Of a stretch of DNA of 64,000 bases, positions 26,639 through 34,410 are shown one piece after another (position 1 is the stretch's first letter; each line of letters starts with the position of its first letter). Under the pieces are notes generated by a model. It saw only the letters and a list, made by a program, of their open reading frames with translations, searched no databases and was not told the origin of the DNA. Source of the stretch: Clostridium cellulovorans 743B (GTDB lineage: Bacteria; Bacillota; Clostridia; Clostridiales; Clostridiaceae); the NCBI RefSeq assembly GCF_000145275.1, contig NC_014393.1:2728001-2792000 (forward strand). Direction: 5' to 3'. Both the position numbers and the translations under genes were made by a program.

Positions 26639-27975
26639 TATATTTCCTCCTCATTATTCAAACTAACTGAAGATTCTAGCACAATCTTTTCAACAGCATC
26701 TTCAGTATTAATATCAATTTCAAACTCATCTATTTCTTTAGTATTAGAAACCATACCATCTGAATTGTTAGAACCTTTCTTACTGCTTTCATGAAATACT
26801 CTTCCAAAGCTAATTATTGCATTAGCACAAATCACTGCGTCTTTTTTAGTATTAATAAGGTTTATAACTTCTATATGCTCTTTATCACTAAGGATAGAAT
26901 GCTTGCCATATCTTAAGTAACTGTCCTCAAGCTCTCTTATTCTATATGATAAACTTTCAACAGTTCTAACTGTATATAATTTAGTTAAAATCTCAAAGCC
27001 CTTCTTACTATAAAGAAGACGATTTAAGCCTCTACCTAATTTCTTGATAGCTTCATTATTATGAATTTCTTGCACTTTGTTTTCATACATTCTTAAAATT
27101 TCCTCCCTATATATAGAATCTATTTTACAATTTTTCTTTGAATATATTTGAATCAACTTATGAAAATTAGCTAGACTAGGCTTTACAATAAATCGAGCTG
27201 TCATATCTTTTATATCTAAGTCTGAAGAAGAATAGCTTATCATTTGACCAAGTTTCACATACAACTCTTTAGTCCATTCATAAACTGGCATTTCAAAAAA
27301 CTTGTTTGGAATAGGTTTTTGCCCTGCTTTTGTTAGCACCATAAATAAAACACTTTCTAATTCTACATCTTTACTATTAGTTTCTTTATATGCAAGGTAT
27401 TCTGCTATGGTATTTACATATATCTCTGCTTGCAATATGATATCAGATTTTTTACTTCGTTTTCCAAAGTAATGAATGCTTTTAAGTTTGTTTTCCTCCT
27501 TATCCTGAAATACATATTCATAAGGTTTAAGTATTCTATTAGTTTTTGAAGGTATTAGTATAGCATTTATTTCAACATCATCATTAGTTATATAATTAGT
27601 CGCATTTATCCACCCTAAAAATGCCATTGTTCTCTCTACAGGTGTTGTACCAAAAGTTCCTGGTGATGTGGATGCTCTTATGCTTTTAGTATTAAAATAT
27701 GTTCCAATCCCTAAGCTACCTTCTTTTTTTAAGCTTTTCAACAATTTATCATCATGAGTTGAAAAGTATTTAAATATTAAAGAAACATTTTGTGATATAA
27801 ATTTATTAGCTGAATTCATAGAATTATTTCTTTCAGTTTTATTTAAAGAGCTATTACATGTTTCACAATTTTCTTCTTCAATATCCAAAAATAATGCATC
27901 ATCATAATTAAACTCTTCATGGATAATTAAATAATACTCTCCTGTTTTGTTTAAACTATACTTGATACTATTCAT
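26638..27975 (-). CDS. cas8: Cas8-type large subunit of Cascade
   Basis: A 445-residue protein with CETCNSS near residue 36, a single CxxC of the kind found in Cst1/Cas8a1-like subunits, and VLTKAGQKPIPNKFFEMPVY later. The sequence family is diverged. The call rests on position (first gene before cas7-cas5-cas3), size and the CxxC. The large subunit recognises the PAM and contacts Cas3. No ribosome site precedes its ATG; instead the codon follows the stop of a short upstream frame (TAATATG), suggesting translation by coupling. The C-terminal 45 residues are acidic. Confidence 0.75.
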   Translation of the reverse strand: MNSIKYSLNKTGEYYLIIHEEFNYDDALFLDIEEENCETCNSSLNKTERNNSMNSANKFISQNVSLIFKYFSTHDDKLLKSLKKEGSLGIGTYFNTKSIRASTSPGTFGTTPVERTMAFLGWINATNYITNDDVEINAILIPSKTNRILKPYEYVFQDKEENKLKSIHYFGKRSKKSDIILQAEIYVNTIAEYLAYKETNSKDVELESVLFMVLTKAGQKPIPNKFFEMPVYEWTKELYVKLGQMISYSSSDLDIKDMTARFIVKPSLANFHKLIQIYSKKNCKIDSIYREEILRMYENKVQEIHNNEAIKKLGRGLNRLLYSKKGFEILTKLYTVRTVESLSYRIRELEDSYLRYGKHSILSDKEHIEVINLINTKKDAVICANAIISFGRVFHESSKKGSNNSDGMVSNTKEIDEFEIDINTEDAVEKIVLESSVSLNNEEEI

Positions 27976-27976
27976 A

Positions 27977-28072
27977 TTAAGTAGTTTGCATAAACCATAT
28001 AATAAGTGCCATTACTATTGAAGTTACTCCTATAACCGTTCTGTTTTTATACAATTCTTTTAATTTATTCAC
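27977..28072 (-). pseudogene. 5' stub of a CpaB-like gene
   Basis: Thirty-one codons starting with GTG behind a perfect AGGAGG: MNKLKELYKNRTVIGVTSIV followed by MALIIWFMQTT. The basic start and single helix match the N-terminus of CpaB/SAF-domain pilus proteins, which in clostridial transfer operons follow the prepilin peptidase. The rest of the usual 200 or more residues is missing because the cas operon begins 1 bp after its stop. It probably serves now as a leader frame that feeds ribosomes into cas8. Confidence 0.6.
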
Positions 28073-28073
28073 C

Positions 28074-28553
28074 TTAAAAACCTCCTGAAATTAAATATGA
28101 TAAAAAACACCCTATTGATAAATACGGTGCCAATGGAAAAGCTTCATCCTTATTTGTACTCTTAATTTTATAGCTTACTTTCTTTGTAACTATTGCTGTT
28201 GCAAGTCCTATAATACTTGCTAAAAACCCTCCTTTAACCCCTAATAGGAAACCACTAGCTCCCATAAGCTTAATATCTCCACCACCAATGCCATTTTCAC
28301 TAATTAACGCTGTTATTATAAAAGGTATTGATACAAGAAATAATCCAAGTAGTGAATCCTTTAGGTTAATATTAATAAGTGATACAAGTAAAATCATAAT
28401 ATGTACTTTGTCTGGTATTATCCTGATCTTGATATCTGATAAGCTTACATACAGTAAAATCACTGCATATAAAAAGCCTTTGATTATCACTAATGGATTA
28501 TCAAAGGCAACTTCTAAGAATCTTTGTAAAACTATTTTCTCATCTCCATTCAT
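28074..28553 (-). CDS. Type IV prepilin peptidase (A24 family)
   Basis: A 159-residue membrane protein. It contains the two aspartate motifs of A24 peptidases: VSLSDIKIRIIPDKVH in the first third and GIGGGDIKLMGASGFLLG in the middle. It lacks the N-terminal methylase domain of the long form, as usual for this short type. It would process Flp/Tad-type pilins at the membrane. It overlaps the upstream gene by 14 bp and ends 1 bp before the cpaB stub, so it lies in the transfer operon. Confidence 0.88.
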   Translation of the reverse strand: MNGDEKIVLQRFLEVAFDNPLVIIKGFLYAVILLYVSLSDIKIRIIPDKVHIMILLVSLININLKDSLLGLFLVSIPFIITALISENGIGGGDIKLMGASGFLLGVKGGFLASIIGLATAIVTKKVSYKIKSTNKDEAFPLAPYLSIGCFLSYLISGGF

Positions 28554-28863
28554 CTAAATATTTGTATTTATATTTCTTCTGAGACTTAGCAAACCTAACC
28601 ATAAACTTTATCTGATCTACAACTGAAAGATTGCTTGTATCCTTTGTAAGCATCATTACCGAGCCTGCCATTGCAGATAAGATAAAAACTATTGTAATAG
28701 CAACATTTCTAAATATTATGTATATAACTACATCTATAGCTGCTGATATCAGTGTAGAAATAATGGCTTTGAAAAGTTCTTCCTTTCCAAAGCCATCAAA
28801 GATTTCTGTTTTTGTTTTTAGTCCCAGGGGAATATATAAGGTTTCTTTTTCTTCTAGTTCCAA
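28540..28863 (-). CDS. PrgI/VirB3-like transfer membrane protein
   Basis: About 108 residues from a TTG start placed 8 bp after GGGAGG. It contains YIPLGLKTKTEIFDGFGKEE, then two adjacent membrane segments, then a basic tail KSQKKYKYKY. A short amphipathic start plus a membrane hairpin is the PrgI/VirB3-like plan in Gram-positive type IV secretion. VirB4 usually comes next in such operons, but here the prepilin peptidase does. Confidence 0.65.
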   Translation of the reverse strand: MELEEKETLYIPLGLKTKTEIFDGFGKEELFKAIISTLISAAIDVVIYIIFRNVAITIVFILSAMAGSVMMLTKDTSNLSVVDQIKFMVRFAKSQKKYKYKYLDEWR

Positions 28864-28962
28864 GAATTCGCACCTCCCTTTCTTAATTTGAAGATATACT
28901 AAAATAAGCGCCAATTACTTGACGCTTACATATAGCATGAACTAACCTATAGCTATATTCTA

Positions 28963-29460
28963 TTATGCAAATTTTTTTAATTCAGTATCAAAAATTTGAA
29001 GTGTTTTAGTATACCACTTGTATTGCAGTTGTAATTGAGAATCACCATTAACATTATATTGTTCTGCATAAGATTTCATGTCTTTAACCATTTTTAAATA
29101 TCCATTAGTGTCATTGTTCATAGTCGACATATAGTTAGGATAATCTCTTCTGAAACCATCAAACATAATTGTGAAAGCTTTCATTTCTGCTCTTTCTTCT
29201 GGTGATGCATTTTCTTTAGCTTGTCTCCATGCACGTCTCACTGAGCCTGGAGCACTAAATGGCGGGAAAGTTGTTCCATTCTTTAAAACATAATCAAATT
29301 CCTCTTTTGAATAACCCGCCTTCTTATACTTTTCATACAATATAGCATTTTCCTCAGCAGATATTTTTGATTCTTCTTCCGCTGTATATTTTGTTTTCTT
29401 CTCATCAGATGATTGTTTGTTTGTATTGATCAAATAATTATTTTGAATAGAATTAACCAT
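28963..29460 (-). CDS. Member 3 of a tandem family of unknown proteins
   Basis: A 165-residue soluble protein starting MVNSIQNNYLINTNKQ. It has an acidic-helical segment AEEESKISAEENAILYEKYK and the family hallmark SAPGSVRRAWRQAKENASPE, then FRRDYPNYM and YKWYTKTLQIFDTELKKF. There is no signal peptide, membrane segment or cysteine. The hallmark is the most conserved part among the three neighbours. The family is not recognised. The operon position inside the transfer genes suggests cargo or an accessory transfer role, not proven. Confidence 0.7.
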   Translation of the reverse strand: MVNSIQNNYLINTNKQSSDEKKTKYTAEEESKISAEENAILYEKYKKAGYSKEEFDYVLKNGTTFPPFSAPGSVRRAWRQAKENASPEERAEMKAFTIMFDGFRRDYPNYMSTMNNDTNGYLKMVKDMKSYAEQYNVNGDSQLQLQYKWYTKTLQIFDTELKKFA

Positions 29461-29566
29461 ATTTCAACCTTCTCTCAAAAATATATTATTACAACATCTT
29501 TAAATAAATCAAATTGGATTATATAAAATATTCCCAAATGGCATTGCTTTTCTTTCTGATAAACCA

Positions 29567-30091
29567 TTATGTAAATTTTTCCAACTCAGTAGTAAAGAGT
29601 TCTAGTACTTCATTATACCAACGATATTGTTTTTGAGCTTGAAGATCACCATCAGCATTATATTGTTGTATATGAGAGTATAAGTCCTCAATTAAATTAA
29701 AATAACCCTTTATATCATTTTGTATGTTTGACATGTAATTAGGATAGTCTCTTTCAAAACCATAAAACATAGATGTAAAGCTTCTCATTTTGTCTTTCAT
29801 TTCTGGTGATGCACTGTCCCAAATTTGTCTCCATGCACGTCTTACTGATCCAGGAGCATTATGTGGCGGGAATGTGTATCCTGTTTTAATTAGATTATCA
29901 AACATTTCTTTTGTGTATCCATAACTTTTCAATTTTTCATACAATATAGCATCCTCTTCAGCTGATATTTTAGATTCTTCTTCAACTGAAAGTTTTGGTT
30001 TCTTTTCACCTACAAACAACTTTCTAATTTCAGTATTTTTTTGCGTTTGATAAATGCTTTTTGAATAATCATTTTTTATAGAATTGACCAC
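29567..30091 (-). CDS. Member 2 of a tandem family of unknown proteins
   Basis: A 174-residue paralog from a GTG start: KISAEEDAILYEKLKSYGYT, then NAPGSVRRAWRQIWDSASPE, FERDYPNYMSNIQND and YRWYNEVLELFTTELEKF. It is the most diverged of the three. Its upstream region keeps a copy of the last codons of the secreted-protein gene at 30838 (CAACATCTTTAAA), so it arose by a tandem duplication that carried this tail along. Confidence 0.7.
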   Translation of the reverse strand: MVNSIKNDYSKSIYQTQKNTEIRKLFVGEKKPKLSVEEESKISAEEDAILYEKLKSYGYTKEMFDNLIKTGYTFPPHNAPGSVRRAWRQIWDSASPEMKDKMRSFTSMFYGFERDYPNYMSNIQNDIKGYFNLIEDLYSHIQQYNADGDLQAQKQYRWYNEVLELFTTELEKFT

Positions 30092-30296
30092 AACTTATAT
30101 CCTTCTTTCTAAAACATACTATTGCAACATCTTTAAACAAATCAAATTGGATGATATAACAATGTACTTATTAATATCCACATTACCCATATGCAAAAAG
30201 AAAGTACCACTAATAATATCAATTTCTTAATGGTACTTTTCTTTAGAATATAAGTTAACAAAAGAATAACATGAACTAACCTATAGCTATATTTTA

Positions 30297-30812
30297 TTAT
30301 GCAAATTTTTTCAATTCAGTTTCAAAAGCTTTTAAGATTTCGTTATACCACTTATATTGATTTTTTGATTGTGAATCACTTTGCTCATCATATTGTTTTA
30401 TATAAGTCTGTAAATCTTCAATTACTTTAAAATATCCATTTGTATCATTTTGAATACTTGACGTATAATCTGGATTAACCCTCATAAAAGCATCAGATAC
30501 ACATATAAAAAGACATAGTTGATCTCGCATCTCTGGGGTTGCATTTTCCACAGCTTGTCTCCATGCACGTCTTACTGATCCTGGAGCATTGTCTGGTGGA
30601 AAACCATGCATATGCTTTTTTGCATAATCGATTTGATCTTCTGTGTATCCATTTTTTCTAAGATGTTCACAGTATATAGCATCTTCCTCAGCAGATATTT
30701 TCGCTTCTTCCTCTGCTGTATATTTTACTTGATTCTTATCAGATGTTTGTTTGTTTGTATTAATAGAATAATTGTTTTGATTAGGATAATTATTTTTAAT
30801 AGAATTAACCAT
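30297..30812 (-). CDS. Member 1 of a tandem family of unknown proteins
   Basis: A 171-residue paralog closest to the secreted-protein gene, probably the founder copy. It has KISAEEDAIYCEHLRKNGYT, NAPGSVRRAWRQAVENATPE and YKWYNEILKAFETELKKF. The ATG follows a GAGAGGGTTG site. About 25 bp separate it from the upstream stop, so the two are cotranscribed. A GAACTAACCTATAGCTATAT stretch recurs after this gene and after member 3. Confidence 0.7.
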   Translation of the reverse strand: MVNSIKNNYPNQNNYSINTNKQTSDKNQVKYTAEEEAKISAEEDAIYCEHLRKNGYTEDQIDYAKKHMHGFPPDNAPGSVRRAWRQAVENATPEMRDQLCLFICVSDAFMRVNPDYTSSIQNDTNGYFKVIEDLQTYIKQYDEQSDSQSKNQYKWYNEILKAFETELKKFA

Positions 30813-30837
30813 ATTTCAACCCTCTCTCAAAAATATA

Positions 30838-31257
30838 TTATTGCAACATCTTTAAATAAACTGTATCAGATATTGTATTAGTACCTGACATTTTCCAAAA
30901 CTTTATGCCTGTAATTCCTGCAGGAAGATTAGTAATTTTATATATTGTAACCCAACCAATTTCTTGACCAAATGTAAAATCTCTAGTATTACTTAACTCA
31001 GTACAAGAAGCGTTAGAACTTAACATATATACGTTAGGACTTCCATACCCATTGGACCTTACTCTTATATAGGCTGTAGTTCCTACTAAAGGAACATTTG
31101 TCATTGTATTAGAATACCATTGAAGCGGGTAATTCCCACTATCTGTAACTCCATCGACTTTGCAAACTGTCGCATTCGTTACTTCTGCAAATGTAGGAAC
31201 TGCAAACATCATTAATGCCATTGCTGTTACAATTATTGTTTTAAATATTTTTCTCAT
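30838..31257 (-). CDS. Secreted protein, unknown
   Basis: A 139-residue protein with a classical signal peptide (MRKIFKTIIVTAMALMMFAV, cleavage after TFA). The mature part is strand-rich: GTTAYIRVRSNGYG and GWVTIYKITNLPAGITGIKF. It resembles small cell-surface or adhesion modules; no family is certain. It heads the cluster of three paralogs and is followed by their founder copy after 25 bp. Confidence 0.65.
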   Translation of the reverse strand: MRKIFKTIIVTAMALMMFAVPTFAEVTNATVCKVDGVTDSGNYPLQWYSNTMTNVPLVGTTAYIRVRSNGYGSPNVYMLSSNASCTELSNTRDFTFGQEIGWVTIYKITNLPAGITGIKFWKMSGTNTISDTVYLKMLQ

Positions 31258-31597
31258 TATTATTTTATCTCCTTCTACATATAATTTTTCGTAATCTGTA
31301 TTATCGAATAATCAATCTCAAAAGCATAGATTGAAAAAAGATAGCTATATTTTAGGTTAGTTCACTGCATCAGATAAACTTCAACATATTCATTGAAAAT
31401 TAAATTCTATACTTTCAATTTGAATTAATAATTTTATGAGATAATACAAACCACACTATTAAATTCTATAAAAAGTATTATATTCCTTCTTTTTTATATA
31501 ATTTTGTTTATTTTACTTATATGTATTTAATTGTATTATATATTTAATTATAGATAAAATCCTAAAATTGATTGTTAATCCTTCCCTTAAAGTTTTG
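31258..31597. other. Intergenic region without a gene
   Basis: These 340 bp are very AT-rich. They contain an inverted relative of the GAACTAACCTATAGCTATAT element found after paralogs 1 and 3 (near 31340-31365). A promoter for the secreted-protein gene is likely here, but no clear boxes were fixed. Confidence 0.4.
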
Positions 31598-31807
31598 TTA
31601 GAGATAATATCCTAATACTATATCTTTAATCTGCCATATTGATTCAGCTATAGCATAAAAGAATAAAGTATTTTTAATTCTTCTTTTATAAACTGCTACT
31701 TCATCTTCACTGGCTGCCATTTTTACAAAACAGAATACCACTCGGAACAACGCTCCAACTCTTATCAATCCAATAAAAGCACTTATTAACTGTGTAATAA
31801 TATCCAT
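31598..31807 (-). CDS. Small transfer-operon membrane protein
   Basis: A 69-residue protein with two membrane segments (residues 5-30 and 48-66) around a basic loop AVYKRRIKNT. Its start overlaps the stop of the VirB6-like gene by one base. Small two-helix proteins in this position are common in Tn1549-like operons; the function is unknown. Confidence 0.6.
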   Translation of the reverse strand: MDIITQLISAFIGLIRVGALFRVVFCFVKMAASEDEVAVYKRRIKNTLFFYAIAESIWQIKDIVLGYYL

Positions 31808-32640
31808 TACTTAAATGCTCCTCTCACTGTCTGGATCATTCGTGTTGATTGGTATGCTTTTGACATAAAGCCTGAAGTTTGTCCACCAGATATAATTATA
31901 AATTCTTGTAGGAACTTAGGTGTCTTAATGGCAAGTCTTAAAGCAGCTATACCCCAAAATATGTGTGAGTTAAGGAAGAGCCCTACACCTAATTCTGTTA
32001 AGGCTATTTGAACCAATACTGCTAAAGTTGATTGAAAAAACTTTTGTATATAAGTTTTAAATACTCCCTTATCTGCATCCATTAAACCTACACAAGCAAT
32101 AGGCATTCCTATTCGAAGTATTAACATCTCCATTCCTCTCATTAAAAATTGTAAATATAAAAGGAAAAGACATATAAAAAATATTAGTGCTAGTATTATT
32201 GTAAACAATCCAGCACCTTGTAAACTTGTCACCATTGCTGTATATTCTTTCAACATCCCATTGCCAATAGAGTTAACTACTTTAGTGGTCATATCCTCAA
32301 TTACATTAGCAAGCCAGGAATATAGTGTTGGAAATGATACTGCTATAGCCAAAGCTCTAAAAAATCCTGTTAATAACAGCAATGGATCTGCATCTGCATC
32401 ACCTTCTGTCCATAAAATATATTGATCAAAACCTTTCTTTAAAAACTTAAGTACTATAAGAGATATTCCAAAGCTTAGAAATATATTAAAGCAATCAGTT
32501 AAGCCATTAGTACCTAATAAAGTATTCATATATTTATCTGCATACAACGCAATTCCTACTATACCATCAAGCATTGTATTAGTATAAACTAGTCCTCCAC
32601 TTATGATTGCCATAAAAAGATTTATCAAAAGCTTTTCCAA
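31807..32640 (-). CDS. VirB6/TrbL-like conjugation channel protein
   Basis: A 277-residue protein with six or more membrane segments. It starts MEKLLINLFMAIISGGLVYT; ILWTEGDADADPLLLLTGFF and the following helices match the TrbL/VirB6-like protein of clostridial conjugative elements. It is expected to form the inner part of the DNA channel. It lies between the DUF6133 pair and a small membrane protein, as in related elements. Confidence 0.82.
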   Translation of the reverse strand: MEKLLINLFMAIISGGLVYTNTMLDGIVGIALYADKYMNTLLGTNGLTDCFNIFLSFGISLIVLKFLKKGFDQYILWTEGDADADPLLLLTGFFRALAIAVSFPTLYSWLANVIEDMTTKVVNSIGNGMLKEYTAMVTSLQGAGLFTIILALIFFICLFLLYLQFLMRGMEMLILRIGMPIACVGLMDADKGVFKTYIQKFFQSTLAVLVQIALTELGVGLFLNSHIFWGIAALRLAIKTPKFLQEFIIISGGQTSGFMSKAYQSTRMIQTVRGAFK

Positions 32641-32725
32641 TTAATTATCCCTCCCATCTTTTTTGCTTCAGTAGATTCTTTTTAATTTCTTAATAAGCGA
32701 TTTATAGCTCCTTATTTTTGAACTT

Positions 32726-32956
32726 TTAACCACTATAATTAAACATATCTATTATTCTCGCTTTTAAGGTTGGTATCACTGTATCCTTAAATAAAAGATA
32801 TAAGCCTGCTAGTAATAAAGCTCCTAAAACTACTGAAATTAATATTTTTACAGCTGAATCTACGTAGCCTTCACCTTTTTTACTTTTAAAAATATTAGCT
32901 ACTTTACTGAAAATTGTTATTGCTTGGACTTCCTTCTTTAATAAAAGATTTTTCAT
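32726..32956 (-). CDS. DUF6133 family protein (pilin-like), copy 2
   Basis: A 76-residue protein: MKNLLLKKEVQAITIFSKVA, then KSKKGEGYVDSAVKILISVV and a helix to LYLLFKDTVIPTL, ending MFNYSG. The GEGYVDSAVK block before one hydrophobic helix resembles class III (Flp-like) prepilin cleavage regions. DUF6133 genes are typical of Tn1549-like transfer operons. It is a tandem duplicate of the next gene upstream. Confidence 0.8.
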   Translation of the reverse strand: MKNLLLKKEVQAITIFSKVANIFKSKKGEGYVDSAVKILISVVLGALLLAGLYLLFKDTVIPTLKARIIDMFNYSG

Positions 32957-32983
32957 TTACCTTTACTCCTTTTTTGAAATATT

Positions 32984-33018
32984 AAAGCCTACAACTAAAT
33001 AACATTGTAGGCTTTTTT
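32984..33018. terminator. Hairpin between the DUF6133 copies
   Basis: AAAGCCTACAA and TTGTAGGCTTTTTT with a 10-nt loop. The T-run is strong on the + strand and short on the minus strand, the direction of the operon, so attenuation between the copies would be partial. The arms repeat those of the terminator at 1372-1412. Confidence 0.6.
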
Positions 33019-33029
33019 GATATATGTAA

Positions 33030-33260
33030 TTAACCACTATAATTGAACATAGCTTTGATTTTAGCAGTTAAGGTTGGTAACACTGTGTCCTTAAATAACA
33101 AATACAAACCCGCTAACAATAAAGCTCCTAAAACCACTGCAATCAATATCTTTACTGCTGAATCTACATACCCTTCACCTTTTTTACTTTTAAAAATATT
33201 CTTTACCTTTCCTAACATTGATACTGCTTGTACCTCTTTTTTTAATAAAATATTTCTCAT
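33030..33260 (-). CDS. DUF6133 family protein (pilin-like), copy 1
   Basis: A 76-residue paralog of the gene at 32726, more than 80% identical by eye: KKEVQAVSMLGKVKNIFKSK, GEGYVDSAVKILIAVVLGAL, ending MFNYSG. Differences cluster in the first 25 residues and near the end. The prepilin peptidase further down the operon could process both. It may encode the main pilus subunit or an accessory membrane peptide. Confidence 0.8.
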   Translation of the reverse strand: MRNILLKKEVQAVSMLGKVKNIFKSKKGEGYVDSAVKILIAVVLGALLLAGLYLLFKDTVLPTLTAKIKAMFNYSG

Positions 33261-33478
33261 AATTTTTTCATTCCTCCATTAATTTTATTTTTAAATTTAA
33301 TATCTTTTTATTTCTATTTGGATTTATTAATATTAATTTTTTAGCCATAATAGCTAACTACAAGATTTATTATTACTGAGCCTAAAATAGCTCCAGCGCA
33401 ACAGCCGAGAACTATATATATTCTGTTTGTCCATCGCTTCTGATCTTGCTCATCAGCTGCACCTTTTCTTATAAAAAA

Positions 33479-34217
33479 GTAGATAATTAATCAGGACCAC
33501 CCGTCAAACGGGTGGTTTGCTTTAGCCCTATAAGGGCATGTTACTGGCCGTGCTACTCGCACATTGAGCGGTTTGCCAACCGCATACCTTTACTGGCTGC
33601 ACCTAAAAGGTGCTTTATTTTTTGCCTTTGTTTACTGATTCACCCGTAAACGGGTCAATAAATTCTTTCAAGCTCATTTGTTCATATGCTAAATCTTCCT
33701 GTATTTGATTCTTTATGTATTCTTCTATTATCTTTTTGTTTCTTCCAACTGTATCAACGTAATAGCCTTTACACCAAAATTGCCTATTCCCATATTTATA
33801 TTTCAAATTTGCATGTCTGTCAAAAATCATCAATGAACTCTTACCTTTCAAATACCCCATAAACTGAGAGACACTTAACTTCGGAGGTATACTTACAAGC
33901 ATATGTATATGATCCTTACATGCATTTGCTTCAATAATTTCTACTCCTTTATGTTCACATAACTTTCTAAGTATTACCCCTATATCCGCTTTTATTTTTC
34001 CATATATGATTTGTCTCCTATACTTTGGTGCGAAGACTATGTGATATTTACAATTCCATTTACTATGTGCTAAACTACTATTATCCATTACGGATATACC
34101 TCCTTTGTACTTTTGGTTGTGGTCGGCAAACCTACTACCATTTTACATTGGAGGTATTCTTTTTTTCTACTCATCGCTAGAAGCTTTTTAGAACCACAGG
34201 TAAAACCTGTGGTATTC
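33479..34217 (-). mobile_element. IS200/IS605-family element (tnpA only)
   Basis: About 740 bp with hairpins at both ends: CCACAGGTTTTACCTGTGG at the right and ACCACCCGTTTGACGGGTGGT-like arms at the left, as needed for single-strand transposition. The right end follows TTTAC, a known IS200-type target. The left limit is between 33479 and 33491. It carries one intact Y1 transposase, so it may be active. Confidence 0.85.
33615..34088 (-). CDS. tnpA: IS200-type Y1 (HUH) transposase
   Basis: A 157-residue intact protein. HUH motif KDHIHML (H60, H62), catalytic tyrosine 124 in IIEEYIKNQ, and the start HSKWNCKYHIVFAPKYRRQ typical of IS200 TnpA. It cuts and joins single strands at the terminal hairpins. 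No TnpB is present. Confidence 0.93.
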   Translation of the reverse strand: MDNSSLAHSKWNCKYHIVFAPKYRRQIIYGKIKADIGVILRKLCEHKGVEIIEANACKDHIHMLVSIPPKLSVSQFMGYLKGKSSLMIFDRHANLKYKYGNRQFWCKGYYVDTVGRNKKIIEEYIKNQIQEDLAYEQMSLKEFIDPFTGESVNKGKK

Positions 34218-34410
34218 GTAAAACAATAATACTGAGGCTATTGGTGACAATACCATCAGTGCTGTTGTAGCATCACTTATAAGTCTTTGTGTACCTGTCA
34301 TAATTTTGCTACCTGAAATACTTGCATACGCTGGTGTTGAAAGCATCATCACTGTATAAGCAGTTACCACTAACATCCATAGCTTATCTTTCATCTTTCT
34401 TATTAACGTT

